Shown: positions 1 to 9,169, numbered from the stretch's first letter. The stretch is 64,000 bases of DNA from Gemmatimonadota bacterium (GCA_016714015.1 JADJNZ010000004.1:434001-498000); one strand, 5' to 3'. Translations and numbers: made by a program. Notes: generated by a model from the letters alone, not told the origin.

Positions 1-2
1 CT

Positions 3-926
3 GCGCTCGCGCGGGCGCGTGGCCCCGACGCGGCGGGCTTCCTGGAGGAGGTCCGGGTGAAGGCGAGTGGTGGCGAGCCTCGCTGGGTGCTGGTCCTCGG
101 CGACGTCGCGCGCGACCGGGCGGGACGGCCGATGCGGATCGTCGGGGTCGTCGCGGATGCGACCGAGCGCCATGCACTGCAGGCGCGCCTCCGGCACGCA
201 CAGCGACTCGAAGCCCTTGGCAAGCTCGCAGGGGGCGTGGCACACGACTTCAACAACCTGCTCACCGCGATCGGGGCGTTCGGCGAGCTCGCGCTCGCGC
301 GCGCGGCGGACCTCCCGCCGGCGGCGGCGCCCGTGGTGCAGGCGGATCTCGAGCAGGTGATCGCCTCGGCGCGCCGCGGCGCGGCCCTCACGCAGCAGTT
401 GCTCACCTTCAGCCGGAGTCGCGAGGGCATCCGCGCCCCGGTCGATCTCGGCGCCGCGATCCGGGAGTTGTTGCCGACGCTCGGTCAACTCTGCGCGAAC
501 GGCGTACGGATCGATCCGGTGCTCGCATCGGCCCTGCCGCTCGTCTCGGTCGACGCGGGACAGTTCGCGCAGGTGCTCACGAATCTCGTCGTCAACGCCG
601 CCGACGCGATGCCGTCGGGCGGCACGGTGCAGGTGCGGACCGCACTGGTGACCGATGACGCCGCGCCGCGACCGGCCGGATCGGCGCCCGCGCGTTGGGT
701 GCTGGTCGAGGTCGCGGACGAGGGCACGGGGATGTCCGCCGAGGTGCGCGAGCGGATCTTCGAGCCCTACTACACCACCAAGCCGATGGGGCGGGGCACC
801 GGACTCGGGCTCGCGGTCGTGTACGGCATCGTCGAGTCGGCGGGGGGCACCATCGCCGTCCACTCCGTCGAAGGCGAAGGGACCACGTTCCGGGTGTTGT
901 TCCCGCCCTTCGCGAGGTCCGCATGA
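3..926 (+). CDS. Sensor histidine kinase, 5' end outside window
   Basis: The frame is open back to the window edge, so the true start lies upstream; the internal GTG at 57 falls inside the end of a PAS domain (ends in DATER) and is not the start. Visible parts are a PAS C-terminal end, the phosphoacceptor motif GGVAHDFNNLLTAI, and a complete HATPase domain: N box NLVVNAADAMPSGG, G1 box VADEGTGM, F box EPYYTTK and G2 box GRGTGLGLAVVYG. The HDFNN form marks the PAS/HWE-like soluble kinase class often paired with hybrid or stand-alone receivers. The stop overlaps the next kinase start as ATGA (923-926), so the two are probably translationally coupled. It looks fully active, unlike its neighbour. 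No receiver domain is attached. Confidence 0.9.
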   Translation, partial: ALARARGPDAAGFLEEVRVKASGGEPRWVLVLGDVARDRAGRPMRIVGVVADATERHALQARLRHAQRLEALGKLAGGVAHDFNNLLTAIGAFGELALARAADLPPAAAPVVQADLEQVIASARRGAALTQQLLTFSRSREGIRAPVDLGAAIRELLPTLGQLCANGVRIDPVLASALPLVSVDAGQFAQVLTNLVVNAADAMPSGGTVQVRTALVTDDAAPRPAGSAPARWVLVEVADEGTGMSAEVRERIFEPYYTTKPMGRGTGLGLAVVYGIVESAGGTIAVHSVEGEGTTFRVLFPPFARSA

Positions 927-2908
927 CCCCGACCGCGACGCGCGCCTGGCGCGCGGTCCTGCTGGTGGGCCTCGTCGGCATCCTGCTCGGCTGGGCGACC
1001 GATCGCTGGTACCTCGCCAACGTCCGGCGCATCGAGCGGGAGCGGGTGCTCGCGCGACTCATGCCGTATGCGAACGCCCTGCGCAGCGCAGTGGACCGGC
1101 GGCTCGGTCTGCTCGCCGGATTCGGGTCGTTCGTCTCGCTGCGCCGCTCCCGGGCGGAGCTCGAGGCGGAGTTCGCCGTCTTCGCGCGCGGCGCGAGAGA
1201 GGCGACCCCCGGCGTACGGGCGCTGCAGTATGTCGACGAGGGGCGGATCGTGCGGATCGAGCCGCTCGAGGGCAACGAACCGGCCCTCGGATTCTCGCTG
1301 GCGACCAATCCGCGCGTCGATGTCCGTGCCGATCACGCGCGCTCGCTGCTCGCCCGGCGTCCGTTCGTCACCGGCCCCTTCGCGCTCGCGGAGGGGGGGA
1401 CGGGGATCCTCATGCGCGCGCGCCTCCCCGACCGCGACGGGTTCCCCGAGGTGATCGGCGTGGTGCTCGATGCGCCGACGCTCTTCCGCGATGCACGGAT
1501 CCCCGATCCCACCTCGGGCCTCGTGCTCGTCGTGCAGGACGCGGAGGGAACGGTGATCGCCGGCGGCCCCGCATCGGCGGTGAGCGACCCGGTGGTCGTG
1601 CCGGTGTCCTTCGAGGGCGAACTGTGGAGCATCGCCGCCATGCCGGCCGTCGGGTGGGGCCTCGCGATCCGCGATTGGCACTGGGCGTTCCGGCTGACGG
1701 TCGGCCTGCTGGTCTTCCTCGCGATGCTGGTGGCGTACACCGTCGGGGCGCGCCTCGATCGCCTGACGCGGGAGATGGAGCAGAGCGGGTCCGCGCTCGA
1801 GGTCGCGATGCGCGCGCGGGGGACCGGGGCGCTCTCGGTCGACCTCGCGACGGGCCGGTCAGCGGCGGGCGGCGCGACGTCGATCCTGCTCGGCGTGCAT
1901 GCATCCCGGCATCCGGCGCTCGTCGCGCATCTGCTGTCCCTCGTGCCGGATGAGGAGCGCGCGCGCGTCGCGCAGCTCTTCGACGATCTCAAGCGCGGCG
2001 ATCGCGACGAGTTCGCGGCCGAGTTCCCCGTGGTGCGGGCGAGCGGCTCGGTCCGTCACCTCCTGTGCCTCGCGCAACTGGTGCGCGACGATCGCGGCGC
2101 GCCCGCCTCGTTCGTCGCGATCCTCACTGACGTCACCGAGCGCCTGGCGATGGAGGAGGGGCTGCGGCGTGCGGAACGAATGGAGTCGGTGGGCAAGCTC
2201 GCCGGGGGCGTCGCGCACGACTTCAACAACCTCCTGACGGCGATCAGCGGCTTCGCCGAGCTGGCCGCCGGGCACCTCGAGGGCATCAGCGGTCCGGCGG
2301 CGGATGAGATCGCGAGCGACCTGCTGCAGGTCCAGCAGAGCGCGCGGGACGGGGCGCGTCTCACCTCGCAACTCCTCGCGTTCAGTCGGCGCGCGCCCAC
2401 CGATGTGGGCCGGCTCGACGTGGGGGCGAACCTCGCGAACCTGCAACCGGTGCTCACGCGCCTCTTCGCCAGCCAGCTGGACGTGGAGGTCGAGATCGCC
2501 GACGGGTTGCCACCGGCGCGCGCCGAGGCGGCGCTCGTCACGCAGATCGTGCTCACGCTGCTCGTGCGCGCGCGCGACACGGTGCCGGGGCCCGAGCGGA
2601 TCCGGCTCCGCGCGTGGCATGTGCCGGCGACCTCAGGACGCCGGCCACTCGATGCGCCGCTCGGGGAGTGGATCTGCCTCGAGATCGCCGAGGTCGGAGG
2701 CCGCACGCTCGCCGCAACGTTGCCCCCGCGACGATCGTCGCCGTCGAGCGCGCGCGGACTCGCCGACCTCACGGAGATGGGCGGGCTCGGCATCGCGGTG
2801 CTCGCGAGCGGGATCGAGGCCACCGGCGGGCGGCTGGTGATCGAGACCGGCCCGCGCGAGGAGACGACGGCGCGCGTCTATCTCCCGGTCTGGAAGGCGC
2901 CTGGCTGA
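923..2908 (+). CDS. CHASE-type membrane histidine kinase with degenerate ATP-binding domain
   Basis: The protein has 661 residues. The ATG at 923 overlaps the previous stop. A membrane segment at about 11-24 and a second at about 256-275 flank a periplasmic region that resembles a CHASE sensor domain. A short PAS-like stretch (about 290-408, ending DVTER) follows, then the phosphoacceptor motif with His432 in GGVAHDFNNLL. The catalytic domain is abnormal. Where the N box should carry Asn there is Arg549 (LLVRARDTV), the G1 box reads IAEVGGRTL with no DxGxG, and no F box is visible; only a GLGI remnant of G2 remains. It therefore probably cannot bind ATP in the usual way, and may act as a sensor or phosphate acceptor for the intact kinase encoded just upstream. 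CHASE assignment is from layout and length, not a search. Confidence 0.85.
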   Translation: MTPTATRAWRAVLLVGLVGILLGWATDRWYLANVRRIERERVLARLMPYANALRSAVDRRLGLLAGFGSFVSLRRSRAELEAEFAVFARGAREATPGVRALQYVDEGRIVRIEPLEGNEPALGFSLATNPRVDVRADHARSLLARRPFVTGPFALAEGGTGILMRARLPDRDGFPEVIGVVLDAPTLFRDARIPDPTSGLVLVVQDAEGTVIAGGPASAVSDPVVVPVSFEGELWSIAAMPAVGWGLAIRDWHWAFRLTVGLLVFLAMLVAYTVGARLDRLTREMEQSGSALEVAMRARGTGALSVDLATGRSAAGGATSILLGVHASRHPALVAHLLSLVPDEERARVAQLFDDLKRGDRDEFAAEFPVVRASGSVRHLLCLAQLVRDDRGAPASFVAILTDVTERLAMEEGLRRAERMESVGKLAGGVAHDFNNLLTAISGFAELAAGHLEGISGPAADEIASDLLQVQQSARDGARLTSQLLAFSRRAPTDVGRLDVGANLANLQPVLTRLFASQLDVEVEIADGLPPARAEAALVTQIVLTLLVRARDTVPGPERIRLRAWHVPATSGRRPLDAPLGEWICLEIAEVGGRTLAATLPPRRSSPSSARGLADLTEMGGLGIAVLASGIEATGGRLVIETGPREETTARVYLPVWKAPG

Positions 2909-2929
2909 GTGATGAGCTCGGCCGCGCAG

Positions 2930-2937
2930 TATCTTCC
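2930..2937 (+). promoter_or_regulatory. Possible -7 box for the small Cys-motif gene
   Basis: TATCTTCC partly matches the TAnnTTTG-type -7 box seen elsewhere in the window and lies only 3 bases before the ATG at 2941, which would give a leaderless transcript. No TTG is found at the expected -33 distance, so this is weak. Confidence 0.25.
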
Positions 2938-2940
2938 CGC

Positions 2941-3225
2941 ATGCCCCGCCCGCGCCCCCCGGTCGTGACGCACCTCGACGGCACCCCGTGCCCCGAGGGC
3001 TCACGCACCGTGCCGCGCGCGTACACGGCCTGCTGCGCCGCCTTCGACGCCCGCACGCTCGCCTGCTACCACGACATCCGATACGAGTGGTGGAGCGGGC
3101 AGCGCAACTGGTTCGTCCTCATCGCCCCCGACGCGGGCGGCGGCGGGATCGCCATCGCCCACTGTCCGCACTGTGGTGCCGCCCTCAAGGGGAGCGGCAA
3201 GCAGGGGCGCTACCTGCGGATCTGA
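2941..3225 (+). CDS. Small uncharacterised protein with paired cysteines and CPHCG motif
   Basis: This is a 94-residue protein starting at ATG 2941, 32 bases after the kinase. It has CC near residue 24, an aromatic-rich core (IRYEWWSGQRNWFV), and a late IAHCPHCGAAL motif that looks like half of a zinc knuckle. The layout, two adjacent cysteines early and CPxCG late with a glycine-rich I-x-I-x-x-C strand, resembles small DUF6980-type proteins, but I cannot confirm that. No signal peptide or membrane segment is visible, so it is probably cytoplasmic. It ends 18 bases before the convergent diguanylate cyclase/phosphodiesterase gene. Function is unknown. Confidence 0.6.
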   Translation: MPRPRPPVVTHLDGTPCPEGSRTVPRAYTACCAAFDARTLACYHDIRYEWWSGQRNWFVLIAPDAGGGGIAIAHCPHCGAALKGSGKQGRYLRI

Positions 3226-3243
3226 CGGTCGCGCCCCGCGGGT

Positions 3244-5283
3244 TCAGGCCGCGGACTGCGAGAGCGACGCGGCCGCGGCGGCCGGCGGCAGCAGCGCGCT
3301 CCGGTCACGCGAGATCGCTTCGCGCAGGGCGGCAGGCGGGAGCGGCCGGCCGAGCAGGTAGCCCTGGACACGGTCGCACTCGAGGTGGCGCAGGAACGCG
3401 AGCTGCTCCTCCGTCTCCACGCCCTCGGCGACGATCTCCATTCCCACGCTGTGGCCGAGTGCGAGCACCGCGCGCATGATCGCCACGTCCTCCTTGTCCT
3501 CGGGCAGGCCGCGCACGAACGAGCGGTCCACCTTCAGCGTGTTCGCGGAGAGGCGCTTGAGGTACGCCAGCGACGAGTAGCCCGTGCCGAAGTCGTCGAT
3601 CGCCACGCGCACGCCGAGCGCGCGCAGTTCGAGGAGGATCGCCTGCACGCCTTCAGGGTCGGCCATCATCTGGCTCTCGGTGATCTCCACCTCGAGCGAG
3701 GCGCCGTCGATGCCGGCGTCGGTGAGCGCCGCCCGCACGTCCTCCACCAGCGTCGGACTCGCGAACTGCTTGAGGGAGAGGTTCACCGCGCACGACGGCA
3801 CAACGAGCCCTTCGGCGCGCCAGGTGGCGAGCTGCTGGCACGCGGTGCGGAGCACCCATCGCCCGATCGGCACCAGGAGGCCGCTGTCCTCGGCGATGTC
3901 GAGGAAGTGGTTCGGCGTGAGGAGACCGCGCGCCGGATGCTGCCAGCGGATCAACGCCTCGACGCCCGAGCAGGTGAGCCGCTGTGCATCGAGGATGGGC
4001 TGATACACCAGGCGCAGTTCGTTCTCGACGATCGCCCGACGCAACTCCTCCTCGACGACGTATTCCTGCCGCTGCTTCTCCGCGAGCTCGGGCGTGAAGT
4101 GCCGGAAGGTGGCCTTCCCGGATTCCTTGGAGAGGTACATCGCCGTGTCGGCGTTGCGCACCAGCTCGTCGGCGGTGTCCCCATCCTCGGGATAGCTCGC
4201 GATGCCGATCGATCCCGACACATGAACGGGGCGGTCCCCCAGCGGGACCGGGCGCTCGATCTGTTCGAGGAGGCGCTGCGCGATCATCTGCAGGGTGCGC
4301 TCGTCGCCGCCGTTGCCCAGCAGCACGACGAACTCGTCGCCGCCCAGGCGCGCGACCATGTCGCGCTCGCGCACGGCGTGGCGCAGGCGGCCCGCGATCA
4401 CGCGGAGCAACTTGTCGCCCGCCGCATGACCGAGCGAGTCGTTCACCGCCTTGAACCGGTCGAGGTCGACGAACATCACCGAGACCTCGCCCGCTGCGCC
4501 GCTCGCGTGCGTGATGCGCGAGCCGAGCTCCTCGAGGAACCGCGCGCGGTTGGGCAGGCCGGTGAGCTCGTCATAGCTGGCGAGACGGTTCACCGCCTGT
4601 GCGTCGAGCACGGCACGGGTGACGTCCGACGCGACCCCGCGGAAGCCGGCGACCACGCCGTCGCGGACGAACGGTTCGCCGCTCACGCGCAGATACACCG
4701 GATGGTCGCCCGAGCCGGGAAGGCCGAAGACGTAGTTGCGGAAGGGGGACTTCCTCGCGAGCAGCTGGCGCAGCTCCTTCGGGTCATTCCCGTCGACGGC
4801 CGGGAGTCGGGCGGGGAGGATGCGGCGCCCCACGAACGGCCGCAGGTCGAACTCGCGGTGCTCGGACGGGGCGGTGACGAACGTGAGCCGTCCCCGGAGG
4901 TCCGTCTCCCAGACCCAGTCGGACGAGAGCGAGACGAGATTCGCGAGGCGCGCCTCGCTCGCGCGCAACTGCTCGTGGAGCGCGAACATCTCGCGGGACG
5001 AGATCTCCTGTCCGCGCTCGAGGAGATACCGCTCGCGGTCGTTGTCGCTGTAGGCCTTGCTCACGCGCGCGAGCAACGTGCGCAGCGTCTCGGGGCGATC
5101 GCCCGGCGACAGCACGTTCCCGTCCTTGCAGACGCGCTTGACCTGCCGTTCCAGCAGCGGATGCAGGGCCGCGCCTGACAGCTCCGGCACCGGCGTGACG
5201 CTCGACGGGAGTCCGGCGACCGCGGGTGCCGCGCCCGGGGTCGGGCGCATGACCGTCATGCGGCGCGTCGGCTCAGCGCTCAC
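3244..5283 (-). CDS. PAS-GGDEF-EAL cyclic-di-GMP turnover protein
   Basis: The 679-residue protein makes and/or degrades cyclic di-GMP. It has an N-terminal region without a membrane segment, a PAS domain at about 110-225, a GGDEF domain with intact GGDEF at 314-318 and an RxxD inhibitory site (RERD, 305-308) five residues upstream, then an EAL domain starting at about 405. The EAL catalytic signature is intact: EALIRW (442-447), EITESQMM, DDFGTGYSSL, KVDRSFV and EGVETEEQL. Both halves therefore look catalytically competent. The GTG at 5283 overlaps the end of the FIST gene by 11 bases, which suggests translational coupling and a shared signal; ATG codons 8 and 11 residues further in are alternative starts. 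Confidence 0.93.
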   Translation of the reverse strand: MSAEPTRRMTVMRPTPGAAPAVAGLPSSVTPVPELSGAALHPLLERQVKRVCKDGNVLSPGDRPETLRTLLARVSKAYSDNDRERYLLERGQEISSREMFALHEQLRASEARLANLVSLSSDWVWETDLRGRLTFVTAPSEHREFDLRPFVGRRILPARLPAVDGNDPKELRQLLARKSPFRNYVFGLPGSGDHPVYLRVSGEPFVRDGVVAGFRGVASDVTRAVLDAQAVNRLASYDELTGLPNRARFLEELGSRITHASGAAGEVSVMFVDLDRFKAVNDSLGHAAGDKLLRVIAGRLRHAVRERDMVARLGGDEFVVLLGNGGDERTLQMIAQRLLEQIERPVPLGDRPVHVSGSIGIASYPEDGDTADELVRNADTAMYLSKESGKATFRHFTPELAEKQRQEYVVEEELRRAIVENELRLVYQPILDAQRLTCSGVEALIRWQHPARGLLTPNHFLDIAEDSGLLVPIGRWVLRTACQQLATWRAEGLVVPSCAVNLSLKQFASPTLVEDVRAALTDAGIDGASLEVEITESQMMADPEGVQAILLELRALGVRVAIDDFGTGYSSLAYLKRLSANTLKVDRSFVRGLPEDKEDVAIMRAVLALGHSVGMEIVAEGVETEEQLAFLRHLECDRVQGYLLGRPLPPAALREAISRDRSALLPPAAAAASLSQSAA

Positions 5284-6427
5284 GGTAGGCGGTGACGGTG
5301 ATGGTCTGGTTGTGCAGTTCGCTCGGCGCGCCGATCAGCGCCGAGGCGATCTCGCCGTTCGAGTAGAACCCCACGTGCGCGCTCCCCTCCGGGACCCCTT
5401 CGAGCACGGCTTCCGTCTCCTCGTCCGTGCGCTCGCCGAGCAGCAGCCGGCGTCCCACGCAGCTCACCGAGACGACGAGCGCGGGGCCCGTCCCGCCGAG
5501 CGCGCCCGAGGCCTGGTCCACCGCCGCACTCGCCGCCTGCACGAGTTGCTCGTTGGTCGTGCGCATCAGCCGCGCGACGCCACCCTGCGGGATGTCGCCG
5601 GCGAAGATCAGCGCCCGCGCGGACTCGTCGATGCCGAGCAGCGTGCGGACCACCGGCGGGGCCGTGGTGCCACGGCGCGTGATCGAGAGCGGGAAGAGCA
5701 GCCCGGAGCCGGGCAGTTCCGCCGCGAAGTCGCCGAGGAACTCCTTGTAGAGGTCGAGCGCGGGTCGCCCGTCCAGCTCGTAGAGCACGGCACCTTCCGA
5801 ACGCGTGATGAGCCGCTCCGGGCCGAAGTCCTGCCATCCGCCGTTGACGCCGACGCCCACTTCGAGCGCATCACCATAGAGACCGACGGCGGAGACGACC
5901 CCCGAGACGGGTGCCCCGTGCGCGAGGACCCAGGTGTTCTCGAACTTCGCATCGTCGCCCGCCAGCCCGCCGGTGATGTGCACGGACGGGGGCAGGTGGG
6001 CCGCGAGTCCGTGCACCAGCTCGGTGCCGTTCACGTTCACGCCGTGCGAGAGGATGAAGACGGCCGCGAGCTTCTGGCCGTGCTCGTCGGCCCGGAGCGC
6101 CTCGGCGAGGCGCTGGCCCGCGCCGGCGGAGTCCGCGATCCCGGCGGACGCCGTGTGCGCGGCCCGGAGCGCGGTGCGCTCGAAGGCGGTGATCGCGACG
6201 CTCACACTGGCATCATGCACGTGCGCGCCCGCGATCTCGCCGGCGGTCGAGCAGCCGGCCAGCACGGAGTGCGGGAAGGCGCGCCGGAGTTCGGCGAACG
6301 GAGCGTCCTTGTCGCGCAGGCTCCAGGCGCCGAAGGCGAGGACGAGGGTGCGGGGACCATCGAGCTCGGCCGGGAGCGCGAGCGCCCATCCCGTGGCCGT
6401 ATGGTATTCGACGCGAGTGACCTGCAC
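5273..6427 (-). CDS. FIST domain sensor protein
   Basis: This 384-residue soluble protein has the FIST N and FIST C layout. The N-terminal part has LVLAFGAW and the glycine/cysteine motif LAGCSTAGEI, and the C-terminal part has a CVGRRLLLGERTDEE stretch ahead of GFYSNGEI, both typical of the family. FIST proteins are thought to bind small ligands such as amino acids and usually work with signalling enzymes. Here the partner is the PAS-GGDEF-EAL protein, whose GTG start lies 11 bases inside this gene. The start used is GTG 6427. The simplest reading is a ligand sensor that tunes cyclic-di-GMP turnover; that link is inference from overlap and adjacency. Confidence 0.88.
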   Translation of the reverse strand: MQVTRVEYHTATGWALALPAELDGPRTLVLAFGAWSLRDKDAPFAELRRAFPHSVLAGCSTAGEIAGAHVHDASVSVAITAFERTALRAAHTASAGIADSAGAGQRLAEALRADEHGQKLAAVFILSHGVNVNGTELVHGLAAHLPPSVHITGGLAGDDAKFENTWVLAHGAPVSGVVSAVGLYGDALEVGVGVNGGWQDFGPERLITRSEGAVLYELDGRPALDLYKEFLGDFAAELPGSGLLFPLSITRRGTTAPPVVRTLLGIDESARALIFAGDIPQGGVARLMRTTNEQLVQAASAAVDQASGALGGTGPALVVSVSCVGRRLLLGERTDEETEAVLEGVPEGSAHVGFYSNGEIASALIGAPSELHNQTITVTAYRER

Positions 6428-6498
6428 GGGGCCTCAGGGCGGTAGCGGGGGCGGGACGGATTCCTCTCATGGAGTGTCGTCCGCACCGGTCCCGCCAT

Positions 6499-6520
6499 GA
6501 GTCGTCCGGCTTCACGACTC
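6499..6520 (-). terminator. Hairpin after the hybrid kinase gene
   Basis: A perfect 7-base stem (GAGTCGT/ACGACTC) with an 8-base loop lies in the 111-base gap between the hybrid kinase stop and the FIST start. There is no T-run after it, so it may be a weak terminator or a regulatory hairpin. The rest of the gap shows no clear promoter. Confidence 0.3.
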
Positions 6521-6538
6521 ACCTTGTGACGGTCCCCC

Positions 6539-9061
6539 TCAGCTCGAGGACGCCGGCTCGGAGAGGACGGAGGCCAGCGCCTCCTCCAGCACCTCGCGGG
6601 AGAACGGCTTCTGGACGAAGGCCGAGAGCCGCACCGACTCCGGCACCGCCTCGGCGGAGAACCCGCTCGCCATCACGACCGGAACGGTCCAGCCCCGCGC
6701 GCGGATCTCGGCAAGGGTCGCCGGGCCCCCGCGTCGCGGCATCATGACGTCGAGGAGGACGACGTCGATCGTGCGTCCGGCTGGCGTGCCGAGCTGTGCG
6801 AGCGCCTCCTCGCCGTCCCGGGCCTGTTCCACGAACATCCCCATGCGTGTGAGGAGGCGTGTGACCACGCTCCGGACCGATTCCTCGTCGTCCACCACGA
6901 GGATCCGTCGGCCGCGCAGGCGGTCGGCCACCGAGCGCGCCGACGGCGCGGCCGGCGCGGCCTCCTCGTCCGCGAGCGGGAGCGCGACGGTGAAGTGGCT
7001 CCCTCCGCCGGGGAACGACTCGAGGCGCAGCGCGCCCCGGTGGCTGCGGATCACCCCGAGGGCCGAGGCGAGGCCCAGCCCGCGTCCGGCGCCCTTGGAG
7101 GAGAAGAACGGGTCGAAGATCCGCCGCGCGGTCGCGGCGTCCATGCCGACGCCGTTGTCGAGCACTTCGAGCAGGGCGTACGCGCCCGGCTCCAGATCAC
7201 CGCCGAGGACCTGCCGCGCGAGCCATTCGCGGTCGAGGACGGCGAGCCGCGTACGTACGGTGACGCGACCGTCGTGACCGGAGGTCTCGACGGCATCAGC
7301 CGCGTTGGTGACGAGGTTGAGGACGACCTGTCGCAGTTGCGTCACGTCGCCCGACACGGGGAGCGGGGTGTCGCTCCATTCCATCTCGAGCGCGACGCGC
7401 CGCGAGACGGAGACGCGGAGCATCTCCTTGATCTCGCGTGCGCAGTCGGTGAGGTCGACCGTGCGCGTCTCGATGGCCCCTCGGCCGGCGTAGGCGAGCA
7501 TCTGCCGGCAGAGGTTCGCCGCCTCGTCGACGGTGTGCACGATCCCTTCGACGTCGTCCTCCGCCTCCTTCGGCAAGCCGTCCGCGACCGCGAGAAGGTC
7601 GGCGCGTCCGCGGATGGCCATCAGCAGGTTGTTGAAGTCGTGCGCGATGCCGCCGGCGAGGACGCCGAGGCTCTCGAGCTTCTGGGAGTGAAGGAGTTGC
7701 GCCTCGAGTTCGCGGCGCTCGGCCTCGGCGCGGACGCGGGCGGAGACGTCGCGGAACGACCAGAGTCGGTCGCCGCGGCGCGTGGCGCCGGGCAGCTGGT
7801 CGACCTCCACCTCCCAGACGCGCCCGTCGGTGAAGGTCAGCATGCCCTGCAGGCGAGCGGTATCCGCCGGCGGGATGAGCAACGAGCGGGCGTCCGGCGT
7901 CTCCGTCGCGACGATGAGTCCGTCGAGCGGCGGTTCGATGGGTTCGCCCACCACTGGTGCCCGGAGACCAACCGGCCAGATCGCGACGATCGCATCGTTG
8001 ATGTGGGTGACGATCCCCGCCGGGTCGGCGACGACGATCCCCTCGCCGGAGGCGTCCAGCACGGCGCGCAGGCGTCGTTCGCCGTTGGCGTGCTCACGCT
8101 GCGAGCGGAGCAGGCCCTCGACGAGGGCGGCGGTCACGAGCGTGGAGAGCATGACCACGTTCGCGAACACCCACGTGAGGGTGAGCGTCTGGTTCGGCCC
8201 CGCGGTGGCGGGTGGGGCTTGCCCCTCGGCCGCACTGAACGGATCGTCCTGCCCCGCGGCCACGGTGAACGGTCCAGTGTGCCCCACGGCGGCGAGGACC
8301 GCGATCGCGGTGGTGACGAGCGCGCCGGTCGCGGCCCACCGCATGCCGAGTCGCACCGCTCCCCAGAGCAGCACGGGGATGGGGAGGAAGAACAGTCGCA
8401 CCGTCAGGCTCGTCTCCTCCGCCGTGAAGGGCCACCAGGCGGCGGCGAAGGACGCGACGATCACGGCGAGCACCTCGGTGCGTCGCGGCAGGGCGGACGG
8501 CAGCGACTTCGCGAGCGCCTTCTGCGCCGCTGTCCGGCTCCAGACCAGCACGACCGGCGTGATGATCAGGATGCCCATCGCGTGCGTCAGCCACCACTGG
8601 ATCGCCACCATCGGCACCGCCTCCGATGGGAGGCCGACGAACAGTTTGAGCGAGGTGACGCTGATGGTCGCGGCGAGCGCCGCCGAGAGGCCGGAGGCGA
8701 GCGCCAGCAGGAGCAGCACGTCGGTCACGGATCGCAGGCCCACGTCGAAGCGCGCGCGACGGAGCAGTCCGACCGCCAGCACGACCTCCATGGCATTGGC
8801 CGAGCCCGTCAGGAGCACGTGCGGGAGCGGGTCGCCCGACAGGAGCGTCGTGGCAGCCCCGCCGAGGGCGACGCCCCACCAGACGCTGAACGGCAGGAGC
8901 AGGGCGGCGGCGACCGCGAACCCGCTGGAGGCCCAGATGACCCGGCGGATCTCGATGTCCCCCGCCTCACCGAGCGTGAGCGTCGCGTGGCCGATGGCCG
9001 CGTAGGCCACCGCCAGCAGGAGGTTCGTCGCGATCGGTCGAGCGCGCAGGAAGGCGACCAT
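6539..9061 (-). CDS. MASE1 hybrid sensor histidine kinase with C-terminal receiver
   Basis: The 840-residue protein starts at ATG 9061. The first 300 residues are a multi-span membrane region with the MASE1 layout (early AVAYAAIGHATL, then IWASSGFAVAAALL and repeated hydrophobic segments). A PAS domain follows at about 325-440, then the phosphoacceptor motif GGIAHDFNNLLMAI and a complete HATPase domain (NLVTNAADAV, VLDNGVGM, DPFFSSK, GRGLGLASALG). The C-terminus is a receiver domain with ILVVDDEE, phosphoacceptor Asp in VVLLDVMMP, and the conserved Lys in FVQKPF. It can thus autophosphorylate and pass phosphate internally; no output domain is attached, so a separate phosphotransfer or regulator is expected. 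It is divergent from asnS. Confidence 0.93.
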   Translation of the reverse strand: MVAFLRARPIATNLLLAVAYAAIGHATLTLGEAGDIEIRRVIWASSGFAVAAALLLPFSVWWGVALGGAATTLLSGDPLPHVLLTGSANAMEVVLAVGLLRRARFDVGLRSVTDVLLLLALASGLSAALAATISVTSLKLFVGLPSEAVPMVAIQWWLTHAMGILIITPVVLVWSRTAAQKALAKSLPSALPRRTEVLAVIVASFAAAWWPFTAEETSLTVRLFFLPIPVLLWGAVRLGMRWAATGALVTTAIAVLAAVGHTGPFTVAAGQDDPFSAAEGQAPPATAGPNQTLTLTWVFANVVMLSTLVTAALVEGLLRSQREHANGERRLRAVLDASGEGIVVADPAGIVTHINDAIVAIWPVGLRAPVVGEPIEPPLDGLIVATETPDARSLLIPPADTARLQGMLTFTDGRVWEVEVDQLPGATRRGDRLWSFRDVSARVRAEAERRELEAQLLHSQKLESLGVLAGGIAHDFNNLLMAIRGRADLLAVADGLPKEAEDDVEGIVHTVDEAANLCRQMLAYAGRGAIETRTVDLTDCAREIKEMLRVSVSRRVALEMEWSDTPLPVSGDVTQLRQVVLNLVTNAADAVETSGHDGRVTVRTRLAVLDREWLARQVLGGDLEPGAYALLEVLDNGVGMDAATARRIFDPFFSSKGAGRGLGLASALGVIRSHRGALRLESFPGGGSHFTVALPLADEEAAPAAPSARSVADRLRGRRILVVDDEESVRSVVTRLLTRMGMFVEQARDGEEALAQLGTPAGRTIDVVLLDVMMPRRGGPATLAEIRARGWTVPVVMASGFSAEAVPESVRLSAFVQKPFSREVLEEALASVLSEPASSS

Positions 9062-9138
9062 GCCAGCGGGGGCTGCGAGGGCTGCTCATGCAACATCATG
9101 CCCGGTACCGACCGGAGCAAGGCACCGGGCCGACTCGC

Positions 9139-9169
9139 TTCCCGGACCGGGGGCCGCTCCCTACCTTTG
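9139..9169 (+). promoter_or_regulatory. asnS promoter, TACCTTTG -7 box
   Basis: TACCTTTG at 9162-9169 is an exact match to the Bacteroidota-type -7 consensus TAnnTTTG. A TTC triplet at 9139-9141 sits 20 bases upstream where TTG is expected. It would start transcription about 60 bases before asnS, in the 173-base divergent gap. Confidence 0.5.

Noticed and set aside
57..926. GTG 57 as the start of the first kinase
   Set aside because: The frame is open to the window edge and codes for PAS-domain sequence before that codon.
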